Assembly: GCA_964410505.1 (NCBI GenBank)
Contig: CAYPGR010000007.1
Coordinates: forward strand, 1-47,813
DNA: 47,813 bases
Direction: 5' to 3'
Source: UBA1361 sp041656375
GTDB taxonomy: Bacteria; Bacillota_I; Bacilli_A; RFN20; CAG-826
Positions 24,655 to 33,056 of this stretch are shown here, in pieces; within the stretch, counting starts at the first letter, position 1, and each line of letters begins with the position of its first letter. The notes under the pieces were generated by a model. That model was given only the letters and a program-made list of their open reading frames with translations. It was not told where the DNA came from and ran no database searches. Position numbers and translations under genes: made by a program.

Positions 24655-26611
24655 CTCTTTCGCGTCTGCCATTGGTGCGAGCGGGTTTTTGATCCCATGG
24701 TTTTCCACCTTTGCGGACATCTCTTTTTGGTTTTGAGGTATTAAAGCGTTGTTTGCGAGCGATTTTTTGATCTTCTTTGAGGGCTTCTTGAATATAAGGA
24801 TTTTTAGCGGTCTTTGCTTTTGGCTTTTGTCCTTCATCTTTTCTGCCATAAGAATTAGTATCTTTCGAACGATAATCACTTCGTTCTCCTTTATAACCAT
24901 TTTCATCGCGGGTCCGGCTTGAGGTTCCGCGGCTTGCGTAATCACGCTTTGGTCGATCACTTTCAGTTGGTTTAGCGCGGTCACCATAATCCCGTTTTGG
25001 TTTGTCAGCGTAATCCCGTTTTGGCCGATCACTATAGTCGCGTTTAGGTCTACTTCCGTAATCGCGTTTTGGCCGATCAAATTCTTCTGATTTTGGTTTG
25101 TCACTATAGTCACGACGTGGTCGATCACTATAATCGCGTTTTGGGCGACTGGTGTAATCACGTTTTGGACGGTCGGTTGCGTTTGTGGTTTCGCCTGGGG
25201 TTTCTTCGTTACGGGCGGCCGTTACTCTTTCCTCTTTGAAGGAACGATTGGTTTTGCGTTCACGGCTGCGGGATGGGAAGTCACTCTTGCTTGATCTTAG
25301 GTCACGGGTTTCTTTTCCGTCCTTTTCACCGCTTGTGTCATCCGTTCTGGATTCTTTACGATCCTTGAATCGTTTGCCTTCACTTTTAAAACTATCGCGA
25401 TTATTACGTTTCCGTTTATCCTCTTGGAATTTTGGGGTTTCGGGTTCAACAAAGTTTTCAAGTTTCTTGAATTTCGAATCCGGACTGACAGGTTCAAGTT
25501 TCATTTCCACCAGTTTTAAATTGGTGTGTTTAATGACTGCTTTTAATAAAACTTTTTCTGATGGACTGCATAAAGTAATGGCACTACCAGTTAAACCAGC
25601 ACGACCGGTCCGACCAATACGGTGGACATAGGTTTCGGGTGAAAGGGGGAGGTCAAAGTTAATGACGTGACTTAATTCTTGGATATCAATGCCACGGGCC
25701 GCGATATCGGTTGCGATTAAGAGACGATTCTTTTTGCTTTTGAAGTCATTAAGCGCTTGTTGACGTTTATTTTGGCTCTTGTCACCATGGATGGCATCAA
25801 CTTTAATGCCATATGATTTTAAGAAGGTCGCCAGTTTGTTAGCATAATGTTTGGTTTTCGTAAATACGAGCACGCTTGATAATGAAGGATTGGTAAGGAG
25901 GTCAAGTAAGACTTCTTTTTTTGCTTCTTTATCGGCATAGATCAAGCTATGGCTGATGGTATCAAGCATAAGGGTTGGTGGGGCCATTTCTAAGTAGCGA
26001 GGGCTCTTTAAAAGGACACTTGCGAGATTCCTGATCTCAAGCGATATGGTCGCACTAAACATAAGGGTTTGTTTATTATTAATAAGTAAGTGATTAATAT
26101 GTTTGACGTCTTTAATAAAGCCCATGTCGAGCATGGTGTCGGCTTCATCTAGGACGAACGTTTCAACGTTATTGAGCGAAACGACTTTTTGTTTCACTAA
26201 GTCAAGTAGCCGTCCAGGGGTAGCGACGAGGATGTCAACGCCTTTTTCAATCATAATTTCTTGGCGACGTTGGGGGACTCCGCCGTAAACGGCACCGGTT
26301 TTCAAATTTAAAAACTTGGTATAGGTGATAAAACTATCTTTGATCTGTTCCGCTAATTCGCGGGTTGGCGCGAGAATAAGTGCACTCACGGGATTGCGAC
26401 CACTATATTTTGCCTTTTCAGCAAGTTTTTGGATGATGGGGATGGCGAACGCCGCCGTTTTACCAGTACCGGTTTGGGCACTGCCGAGAAGGTCGTGACC
26501 TTCAAGTAAGATGGGGATGGCGTTTTCTTGGATTGGTGAAGGGGTTGTATAACCTTCTTTTTCAATCGCTTTGATAATTTCGGGGATGAGCCCCAGTTGT
26601 CTAAAATTCAT
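24632..26611 (-). CDS. DEAD-box RNA helicase with a long repeat-containing basic tail
   Basis: This 659-aa protein has a standard DEAD-box core (about 1-370): Q motif PSPIQ, AQTGTGKT at 45-52, PTRELA, VLDEADTMLD, SAT, and HRIGRTGRAG. The remaining 280 residues are disordered, very rich in K, R, D and S, and contain about eight copies of an 8-aa unit like DRPKRDYS, ending in a lysine-rich C-terminus. Such tails bind RNA and are seen in CshA-type and cold-shock helicases involved in ribosome assembly or RNA decay. The ribosome binding site AAGGAA is about 11 nt from the ATG. Apparent ORFs on both strands across the tail are artefacts of the repeat. Confidence 0.94.
   Translation of the reverse strand: MNFRQLGLIPEIIKAIEKEGYTTPSPIQENAIPILLEGHDLLGSAQTGTGKTAAFAIPIIQKLAEKAKYSGRNPVSALILAPTRELAEQIKDSFITYTKFLNLKTGAVYGGVPQRRQEIMIEKGVDILVATPGRLLDLVKQKVVSLNNVETFVLDEADTMLDMGFIKDVKHINHLLINNKQTLMFSATISLEIRNLASVLLKSPRYLEMAPPTLMLDTISHSLIYADKEAKKEVLLDLLTNPSLSSVLVFTKTKHYANKLATFLKSYGIKVDAIHGDKSQNKRQQALNDFKSKKNRLLIATDIAARGIDIQELSHVINFDLPLSPETYVHRIGRTGRAGLTGSAITLCSPSEKVLLKAVIKHTNLKLVEMKLEPVSPDSKFKKLENFVEPETPKFQEDKRKRNNRDSFKSEGKRFKDRKESRTDDTSGEKDGKETRDLRSSKSDFPSRSRERKTNRSFKEERVTAARNEETPGETTNATDRPKRDYTSRPKRDYSDRPRRDYSDKPKSEEFDRPKRDYGSRPKRDYSDRPKRDYADKPKRDYGDRAKPTESDRPKRDYASRGTSSRTRDENGYKGERSDYRSKDTNSYGRKDEGQKPKAKTAKNPYIQEALKEDQKIARKQRFNTSKPKRDVRKGGKPWDQKPARTNGRRERVNKKTAA
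24934..25176 (-). repeat. 24-bp tandem repeat encoding DRPKRDY(S/G/A/T) units
   Basis: About ten imperfect 24-bp units lie in the 3' part of the helicase gene, encoding variants of D-R-P-K-R-D-Y-x. Two interruptions (KSEEF and AKPTES) break the array. Copy number is probably variable by slippage or recombination. Confidence 0.85.
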
Positions 26612-27026
26612 GTATTCTTTTTTTCCTTAAAGGCTAGTTGTTCTTTTGCCTTGTATACAATACCACAAAGCAGCGAAAAACAAGCACTTTTAATTTTTAT
26701 TTTTCAGATTATGGTTTTATGCGAAATTTAAAACCTTACTGCCAAGCGATGGTGTGAGTCTTTCATTAGATGTAATTGATCTATTTACGGATGAAAAATA
26801 TAAGTGTAGTCACGGAAATAATATCTCGTTAAAAAATCAAATGACTTTTCAAACGATATTTGAATAATTTTGCATACTGTATTGAAAATTGTCTCTAATT
26901 AAACATTCGAATTCAAAATAATTACATAAAATCAATAAAAATTGGTAGCGCTTTACAAGTGTATGACTTTTCAATGCTGGGCGTGTCGTGGTTAAATTGT
27001 ACTTATCACAAGAAAGGAAAGTACAC
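26612..27026. other. 415-bp gene-free stretch with a LacI/cre-like sequence
   Basis: Most of this AT-rich gap shows no ORF or RNA that I can support. At 26942-26958 is TTGGTAGCGCTTTACAA, which has the AGCGCT core of a LacI-family or CcpA operator but deviates from the cre consensus. It lies about 70 bp before the next gene and might control it. Confidence 0.4.
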
Positions 27027-27482
27027 ATGGAAAAGAAAAAACTACTTAATCTAGTGAGCGCTGGACTCTTCCTCGTCTCATTAGTGTTGCTACTTGTCTT
27101 ACCAGTCTTAACCTCAGGTTTAGGCGGTGACCCGATTCCACACTTAGGTCTTACTTTTGGAGTCGCAAACAAGTTCAACTTTAGTTTCCTAAACCTCTTA
27201 ACCCCGGTTTTACTTGTGCTCGCCCTCGGGCTTGCAATGATGCGTGGTTTAGATAAGAGCTTGCTAAAGAGCAGTGTTGAAGGCTTTGTCATTTTAGGAT
27301 TAGGCGTTTTGGCATTAGTCTTTATTGCCCTCACCAAAACTTTCATCGTCTTTAACAATGCCCTTGTTGAAGCCGCGGTTGGTGCTGCTGATTACGGGCT
27401 TTCCGTTGGTGCAATTATCGCGATGGTGTTAGCCGTCCTCGGTGGTGGCGCAGCGGTAGCAGCTGATGTTTTAGTGAAATAA
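27027..27482 (+). CDS. Small four-helix membrane protein of unknown function
   Basis: The 151-aa product has four hydrophobic segments (about 5-25, 45-65, 75-95, 115-145) joined by short loops and little else; I recognise no family. The start at ATG 27027 follows AAAGGAAAG. A LacI/cre-like sequence lies upstream and a strong terminator at 27506-27533 follows, so it is transcribed alone. Confidence 0.7.
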   Translation: MEKKKLLNLVSAGLFLVSLVLLLVLPVLTSGLGGDPIPHLGLTFGVANKFNFSFLNLLTPVLLVLALGLAMMRGLDKSLLKSSVEGFVILGLGVLALVFIALTKTFIVFNNALVEAAVGAADYGLSVGAIIAMVLAVLGGGAAVAADVLVK

Positions 27483-27505
27483 TCATTAACCATTATTAAT
27501 CACGG

Positions 27506-27533
27506 GATAGCGCACATGCGCTATCTTTTTTTT
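27506..27533 (+). terminator. Intrinsic terminator
   Basis: GATAGCGC (27506-27513) and GCGCTATC (27518-27525) form a perfect stem with loop acat followed by eight T. Confidence 0.93.
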
Positions 27534-27623
27534 ATTTTGAAGGTAATGTCTTTTATCTTTAAAGTGATGGATAGGAGTATTGATGGAGATAAGGTAAAAT
27601 AATGAGGTTAAGGGAAAAACGTC

Positions 27624-28583
27624 ATGAAAATATATGTGCTTGAAAATGATCAGCTTAGGGTCGAACTCTTAGATATTGGGGCTGCCATTTATGCGATTCG
27701 GCTCAAGGCAAGAAATAATCGAAATATCGTCTTAAATACAAGTAAACTCAAAAACTACTTAGGTCCTGAAAACGGTTATTTTGGGGCGACGGTCGGTCCA
27801 GTGGCCGGTCGGATCCCAAACGGTATCTTGAAACTTGATGGCAAGAAGTATCACCTTGATATCAATGAAAAAGGACGTAACACTTTACATGGCGGGAAGA
27901 CATCATTTGCCTTTCGACCATTTGAAGTGATCAATCAATCAAATAGTGACATTTGTTTTCATTATATTAGTGCAGATAATGAAGGTGGGTTTCCAGGGAT
28001 TTTAACGGTTGAGGTTACTTACACACTCTTCCCTGATACCCTCAAAGTTGCCTACAAGGCCCAATCAACTAGAAAAACGATTTTAAATATAACCAATCAT
28101 AGTTATTTTAATCTTGATGGTGAGAAAACTATTCTTGATCATCTTTTAAAACTTCAGGCAACCGATGTTTATCGGCTTGATGATAATCAAATTAACTGGA
28201 AACGACAACCGATTGAAGGGGGATCACTCTTCGATTTCCACACCTTTAAAAGATTAGGGGATGTCATTTTTAATCCTCGAATTAATCAAAAACCAACGAT
28301 GGGGCTTGATCATTTATTTCTTGTCCCGAATGGCCAATTAGTGTTGGAGGGACAAGATATGTCGCTTATAGTGACGTCAAATGCCCCTGCGTACCAACTT
28401 TATTCAACTAATTTTCCGCCACCAAATATAGACGAAAATGGACAACCGATTAGGCTTTATCAAGGCTTAGCCATCGAACCAGTGAGTGTGGTATCGGGAA
28501 AAAGCGGAAAATATCCAACACTTGAAGTTAGTCCGGGGACTACGTATAGGCGCTATATTACTTATCAAATTCTCTTAAAATAA
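27624..28583 (+). CDS. galM: Aldose 1-epimerase (galactose mutarotase)
   Basis: This 319-aa enzyme interconverts alpha and beta anomers of galactose or glucose, the step before galactokinase. Landmarks are GPVAGRIPNGILKLDGKKY, NTLHGGKTSF with the active-site histidine, NITNHSYFNLDG with a second catalytic histidine, and the C-terminal GLAIEPV with the catalytic glutamate. AAGGG lies about 8-10 nt before the ATG. It converges on galK, with 3 bp between the stops and no terminator. Confidence 0.95.
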   Translation: MKIYVLENDQLRVELLDIGAAIYAIRLKARNNRNIVLNTSKLKNYLGPENGYFGATVGPVAGRIPNGILKLDGKKYHLDINEKGRNTLHGGKTSFAFRPFEVINQSNSDICFHYISADNEGGFPGILTVEVTYTLFPDTLKVAYKAQSTRKTILNITNHSYFNLDGEKTILDHLLKLQATDVYRLDDNQINWKRQPIEGGSLFDFHTFKRLGDVIFNPRINQKPTMGLDHLFLVPNGQLVLEGQDMSLIVTSNAPAYQLYSTNFPPPNIDENGQPIRLYQGLAIEPVSVVSGKSGKYPTLEVSPGTTYRRYITYQILLK

Positions 28584-28586
28584 TAA

Positions 28587-29741
28587 TTAGATTTTTGCGG
28601 TGCCGTTACTGGCGCTTGCTTGATAAAAGGTTGGGGCATATCCAATCTTTTTTTTATAGGCGGCCACCACTTTGTTAATGAGGGAGCCTTCGTTTTCTTT
28701 TTTTACAAGACAAATGGCACAGCCCCCAAAGCCTGCCCCGGTCATTCGCGCGCCAATCGCGCCATAATCTAGACATAGGTCAACTAAGGTATCTAGCTCT
28801 ATCCCGGTCACTTCATAATCTTCTTTTAATGACTGATGGGATCCGTTTAGGTAACGAGCAAAGGTCATGATGTCACCTGACTTAAGGGCTTCGCCACTCG
28901 CAAGCGTTCGTTGTTGTTCGGTGATGACATGTTTGACACGGCGGAAAGAGACCTCATCAAGCATCTTTTTGATTACTGGCAGGGCATCTTCCTTTAATTC
29001 GGTTAGATGTTTTACACTAAATTTAGTTTGTAATATTTTTAAGGCGCCCATTGTTTCGTGAAAGCGTTCATTATATTTAGAGTCAGCTAGACCGCGTTTT
29101 TTGTTCGTATTGGCAACAAGAAGCGTATAGTTACCGAGTTCAAGCGGAATATAACGATACGTGAGGGTTGTCGTATTTAATAACAAAGCCTGATCTTTTT
29201 GACCATGGGCAATCACAAATTGATCCATGATTCCAGTGAGGACACCAATAAAATCGTTTTCTACTTTTTTACCAAGGAGTGCCATTTCGGTTTTAGTGAT
29301 TTTTAGGTCGAAAAGATCATTAAAAATAGTAAGTAGAAGCAGTTCAAAAGCGCTTGATGAAGAAAGGCCACCACTCGTTGGCATGGTACTGGTGACATAT
29401 AAGTCAAATCCATACGGCAGATGATAACCAGCTTGTTGTAGCATGTAGATGACACCGCGAGCGTAATCGGCCCAACTTGAGGAGGCATTCTTTTCTTGTT
29501 TATCAAAAGGGATTAAAAGGGGAGTGAGACTATAACCCTCACTATAAATAGAAAGGACTTGATCGGTCCGTGGTTTGATTGCTCCCCAAATGCCAATGGT
29601 GATGGCAGCAGGGAGGACAAGACCCCCATGATAATCAATGTGTTCTCCAATTAAGTTCACGCGTCCAGGAGAAAAATAAGCCGCCGTAGGGGCGCATTGA
29701 TAGATGTTTTGGAATGCTAGACGTAGCATCTCTTTATTCAT
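28587..29741 (-). CDS. galK: Galactokinase
   Basis: This 384-aa GHMP kinase phosphorylates galactose to galactose-1-phosphate. The galactokinase signature SPGRVNLIGEHIDY is at 24-37, the GHMP motif SGGLSSSSA near 127-135 and the C-terminal TGAGFGGCAI near 345. AAGGAGATAATCC precedes the ATG. galT and galE, needed to complete the Leloir pathway, are not in this window. Together with galM and the galactan operon it supports galactose use. Confidence 0.95.
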   Translation of the reverse strand: MNKEMLRLAFQNIYQCAPTAAYFSPGRVNLIGEHIDYHGGLVLPAAITIGIWGAIKPRTDQVLSIYSEGYSLTPLLIPFDKQEKNASSSWADYARGVIYMLQQAGYHLPYGFDLYVTSTMPTSGGLSSSSAFELLLLTIFNDLFDLKITKTEMALLGKKVENDFIGVLTGIMDQFVIAHGQKDQALLLNTTTLTYRYIPLELGNYTLLVANTNKKRGLADSKYNERFHETMGALKILQTKFSVKHLTELKEDALPVIKKMLDEVSFRRVKHVITEQQRTLASGEALKSGDIMTFARYLNGSHQSLKEDYEVTGIELDTLVDLCLDYGAIGARMTGAGFGGCAICLVKKENEGSLINKVVAAYKKKIGYAPTFYQASASNGTAKI

Positions 29742-29861
29742 GGGGATTATCTCCTTTTAATTATCAGCTATTGTCTTTCTTATTTTACCGCAAATGAAAG
29801 CCTTTTATGATAATAATATTGATTTGTGATTGCCTAAGGAGTAAAAAGTGAAATTAGTTCA

Positions 29862-29870
29862 TGTTATAAT
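29862..29870 (+). promoter_or_regulatory. Extended -10 promoter of the DUF975 gene
   Basis: TG-T-TATAAT at 29862-29870 with no good -35, followed by GTGGAGG as ribosome binding site. Confidence 0.55.
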
Positions 29871-29888
29871 ATTTGTGGAGGAAAATTT

Positions 29889-30476
29889 ATGGATAGAACG
29901 ATGATTAAAAATGAAGTAAAAGCTGCTTTAAAAGGAAAATGGATTTATCTATTTGTGATTTTAGCAGTCATGGGCGCCATCAGCTCAGTCGTAGCGGGTT
30001 TACTCTTCCCGGTGTTAATGTTTGGCTTTTATGTGATTAGTCTTGATGTATTAAACGGACAAGATATTGATGTCAATAAATTTATTGAACCATTTAAAGA
30101 TCTTAACCAAGCTTTAAAACTTTTGGCCGTTAGCTTACTGGTTGGTCTGCTTGTCGGGATTGGGTTCGCCCTCTTTATTATTCCGGGCATCATTTTAATG
30201 ATGATGTGGAGTCAAGCGAGCTTTATCATGATGGAAAACCCCGAACTCGGGATTCTTGATGCCATGAAGAAGAGCAGCGAAATGATGAAGGGTTATAAGA
30301 TGGATTTATTTATTTTCCATTTAAGCTTTATCGGTCATTATCTCTTAACCATGATCACTTTTGGGTTATGGATGCTTTACTTCTTACCATTATTAGAAGT
30401 GTCAAAAGTAAACTATTACAAACACTTAAAAATGGCCCGTGCCCATGATGTTGTTGAAGTTGAAGTGATTAATTAA
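29889..30476 (+). CDS. DUF975 family membrane protein
   Basis: The 195-aa protein has four or five membrane segments and the DUF975-type plan: an N-terminal cytoplasmic stretch ALKGKWIYLF, then a central helix pair ending SFIMMENPELGILDAMKKSSEMMKGYKMDLFIF, then a C-terminal ITFGLWMLYFLPLLEVSKVNYY. The role of DUF975 proteins is not established. It is preceded by GGAGG and an extended -10 promoter. Confidence 0.8.
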   Translation: MDRTMIKNEVKAALKGKWIYLFVILAVMGAISSVVAGLLFPVLMFGFYVISLDVLNGQDIDVNKFIEPFKDLNQALKLLAVSLLVGLLVGIGFALFIIPGIILMMMWSQASFIMMENPELGILDAMKKSSEMMKGYKMDLFIFHLSFIGHYLLTMITFGLWMLYFLPLLEVSKVNYYKHLKMARAHDVVEVEVIN

Positions 30477-30561
30477 TATTTTTTGCGTCCTCATTATTAA
30501 CAATTGAGAATAGGCATAAAATATTTACCAGTGGTGTTTTACTAATAAGGAGAATTTTGTG

Positions 30562-31449
30562 ATGAATAAAGAACAACTTAAAATTATGAATTCAAAAAAA
30601 GGGTTTATTGCCGCACTTGATCAAAGTGGTGGTTCAACCCCCAAAGCCCTCGCCGCTTATGGTGTTAGTGAAGATGCTTACAAAAATGAAGAAGAAATGT
30701 ATCTTGCGGTCCACGCAATGCGGACCCGGATTATTAAGAGTAAAGCATTTAATGGTGATAAAATCATCGGGGCGATTCTATTTGAAAATACGATGAACAA
30801 AAAAATTGATGGTTTATATACCGCCGACTTCTTGTGGGAAGAAAAAGGGATTGTACCATTTTTAAAAATCGATAAAGGATTAGCTGAACTTGATGGTGGG
30901 GTCCAACTCATGAAACCAATGCCCGAACTCGATAGTCTTTTAAAACTCGCGAACGAACGGCATATCTTTGGTACCAAAATGCGCTCGGTGATTAAACTCG
31001 CCAGTGAGCCAGCAATTAAAAATGTCGTCGAACAACAATTTGCAGTCGCCAAAAAAGTGATTAGCTATGGTTTAGTGCCGATTATTGAACCAGAAGTTGA
31101 CATTAACATCAAAGATAAAAAAGAAGCGGAAGCGATTCTTCATAAGTATTTATGGATTGAACTGAAAAAACTTAATAAAGACCAACTCGTGATGTTTAAA
31201 TTAACGATTCCAACGGTTGCGAACTTATACCGTGACTTAATGGATGATCCGCGCGTTGTCCGTGTCGTGGCTTTAAGTGGTGGTTATCCAATGGGATTAG
31301 CAAATGAACTCCTAACTAAAAATGAAGGTCTCATTGCAAGTTTCTCCCGAGCCCTCGCTGAAGATCTTCGCTATAAACAAACGGATGATGAATTTGATAC
31401 CATTCTTGGTAAAGTCGTCGATGCCATTTATAAAGCATCATTAACCTAA
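30562..31449 (+). CDS. fda: Class I fructose-bisphosphate aldolase
   Basis: This 295-aa class I aldolase splits fructose-1,6-bisphosphate in glycolysis through a Schiff-base lysine, probably K213 in MFKLTIP. Other landmarks are the N-terminal GFIAALDQSGGSTPKAL, IIGAILFENTM and LVPIIEPEVD, matching the Fda/FbaB-like enzymes of staphylococci and lactobacilli (about 295 aa). I prefer ATG 30562 to the in-frame GTG 30559; AAGGAG at 30547-30552 is 9 nt upstream. A terminator follows. Some relatives handle tagatose-1,6-bisphosphate, so that activity is possible in a galactose-using organism but not shown. Confidence 0.93.
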   Translation: MNKEQLKIMNSKKGFIAALDQSGGSTPKALAAYGVSEDAYKNEEEMYLAVHAMRTRIIKSKAFNGDKIIGAILFENTMNKKIDGLYTADFLWEEKGIVPFLKIDKGLAELDGGVQLMKPMPELDSLLKLANERHIFGTKMRSVIKLASEPAIKNVVEQQFAVAKKVISYGLVPIIEPEVDINIKDKKEAEAILHKYLWIELKKLNKDQLVMFKLTIPTVANLYRDLMDDPRVVRVVALSGGYPMGLANELLTKNEGLIASFSRALAEDLRYKQTDDEFDTILGKVVDAIYKASLT

Positions 31450-31466
31450 TCAAAAATCGAACGATT

Positions 31467-31491
31467 AAGCTCTCCTATGGGGAGCTTTTTT
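31467..31491 (+). terminator. Intrinsic terminator
   Basis: A 9-bp stem (31467-31475 with 31479-31487, one T-G wobble) and a 3-nt loop is followed by T residues. It ends the aldolase transcript. Confidence 0.85.
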
Positions 31492-31532
31492 AAAATTAGT
31501 TGCTACAACAATTAAAACAAGTGAGGTGACAA

Positions 31533-32159
31533 ATGAAGAAGATTGATATTAATAAATGGAAACGGCAAAAACATTTTAACTTTTTTAAGAATATGGATTA
31601 TCCCCTCTTTAATCTCACTTTGAATATTGATATCACCGCTTTTCTTAAACAAATTAAAGATGATCAGGAGTCATTTTTTTATGCCTTCTTATTTTTGACG
31701 ACGAAAGCCATGAATGAAGTGGAAGCATTCCGCCTCCGCATACGTGAAGAAGAAGTGGTGCTTCATGATGCCATTCACCCATCGTTTACCTATCTTACGG
31801 ATGAAGATACGTTTGTCTTTACGGAAGTTAAGTTTGTTGATGACTTTGCGCGCTTTAAAACGGCAGCCCTTCATGCGGCGGATGAAAGTGCAAAAGAGAC
31901 AAACCTAAGCGATGAGGTCGGTCGAGATGACTTCATCTTTGTGTCTTCTCTTCCGTGGTTATCTTTTACAAGTATTACCCATCCCATTAATCTCGATAAG
32001 AAAGAGCAAAGTGTTCCGCGTTTAACGTGGGGGAAGTATTTTCAAAATGGGGATAAAACCTTTATTCCGTTATCAATTCAAGTTAATCACGCCTTAGTGG
32101 ATGGCATTCATATTGCCCAATTCGTGGGTTTACTCGAGGCTTTACTAGCGAAATGGTAA
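31533..32159 (+). CDS. Chloramphenicol-acetyltransferase-like acyltransferase
   Basis: The 208-aa protein has the size and layout of CatA-type trimeric acetyltransferases. The catalytic HxxxD is present as H186-A-L-V-D190 in VNHALVDGIH, and the N-terminal WKRQKHFNFF and the PRLTWGKYF region fit. The residue before the catalytic histidine is asparagine where true chloramphenicol acetyltransferases usually have a second histidine, so it may act on a different acceptor; resistance should not be assumed. GAGGTGAC precedes the ATG. Confidence 0.85.
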   Translation: MKKIDINKWKRQKHFNFFKNMDYPLFNLTLNIDITAFLKQIKDDQESFFYAFLFLTTKAMNEVEAFRLRIREEEVVLHDAIHPSFTYLTDEDTFVFTEVKFVDDFARFKTAALHAADESAKETNLSDEVGRDDFIFVSSLPWLSFTSITHPINLDKKEQSVPRLTWGKYFQNGDKTFIPLSIQVNHALVDGIHIAQFVGLLEALLAKW

Positions 32160-32196
32160 ATGCTAACGATTCTATTTCGTGAATCAATCGCCTTAA

Positions 32197-32205
32197 TGCT
32201 ACAAT
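32197..32205 (+). promoter_or_regulatory. Extended -10 giving a leaderless licD mRNA
   Basis: TG-C-TACAAT ends 7 nt before the ATG at 32213, and no Shine-Dalgarno is present, so transcription should start at or next to the start codon. Confidence 0.6.
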
Positions 32206-32212
32206 AAACGCT

Positions 32213-33052
32213 ATGAATCAATATCAAAAAGTTATGCGTGACTCCTTAGAGGAGTTCATCCGGGTTTGTGAAAAACACGGCCTTCAATATTACCTGGTTA
32301 CCGGCAGCGCTTTAGGCGCGGTTCGTCATCAAGGGTTTATTCCGTGGGATGACGACATCGATGTCGCGATGCCGCGACCAGACGCGATGAAATTACTCGC
32401 CTTAAAAGACGAATTTAAAGATCCTTATTTTCTGCAACACTATACGACGGATAAAGCCTTTACTTATCCGTTTATGAAACTGAGAAACAGTCAAACTACT
32501 TATATTGAGAACTTTTTTCAATATCACCGCATTAATCATGGTGTATGGATTGATATCTTTATTCTCGATGGGATGAGTCGGACACCGACCTTAAAGAATA
32601 AAGCCAAAAATGGATGGTTCTGGATCCTTAATTACCTCGTTTTTGCGGCGAATATGTACCAAAGACCGACAAAGAAGACCTTCTTCCCGCAACTCTTCTT
32701 TTCTTTTATTTCTCTTTTACTTTGGCCCTTCAAGATTAATAATTGGCTCATTAAGGCGATTGATAAAAGTATGAAGAAAATCCCTTATGATGAAGCTGAA
32801 CTAGTGGGTGCTTATCTTCTTTGGGGCGGCAATAAAGAAGCGATGCCGAAAACACTCTATGGAAAAGGTGTGAAAGTAAAATTTGAAGATCTTGAGGTTT
32901 TTGTGCCTGAAAAGTATGATGAATACCTCACGCGGCGGTTTGGCAATTATATGCAGCTACCACCTGAAAATAAACGATATGGTCATCACTTCTCAAAAGG
33001 AGAAAGTACGACCATTGGTTATCAAGAATTCTTAAAGAAAAAGCGCGATTAA
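32213..33052 (+). CDS. LicD-family phosphotransferase
   Basis: This 279-aa enzyme has the LicD signature GSALGAVRHQGFIPWDDDIDVAMPR (about 31-55), in which D46-D48 and D50 form the metal site. LicD proteins transfer phosphocholine or similar groups to surface glycans or glycolipids. A C-terminal part with two hydrophobic stretches (about 142-180) suggests membrane association. It is convergent with a GT4 gene ending 4 bp away, and its mRNA appears to be leaderless. The acceptor is unknown. Confidence 0.9.
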   Translation: MNQYQKVMRDSLEEFIRVCEKHGLQYYLVTGSALGAVRHQGFIPWDDDIDVAMPRPDAMKLLALKDEFKDPYFLQHYTTDKAFTYPFMKLRNSQTTYIENFFQYHRINHGVWIDIFILDGMSRTPTLKNKAKNGWFWILNYLVFAANMYQRPTKKTFFPQLFFSFISLLLWPFKINNWLIKAIDKSMKKIPYDEAELVGAYLLWGGNKEAMPKTLYGKGVKVKFEDLEVFVPEKYDEYLTRRFGNYMQLPPENKRYGHHFSKGESTTIGYQEFLKKKRD

Positions 33053-33056
33053 GCGC

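Noticed and set aside
24604..25161. 185-aa minus-strand reading with periodic N/Q/I residues
   Set aside because: It is the alternative frame of the 24-bp repeat in the helicase tail and has no independent start signals.
25185..25631. 148-aa plus-strand reading rich in S, L and R
   Set aside because: It is the antisense of the low-complexity helicase tail; no ribosome binding site or family match.
26942..26958. A true cre site upstream of the 27027 gene
   Set aside because: The AGCGCT core is present, but half-site spacing departs from the consensus met exactly at 34765, so I list it only as operator-like.
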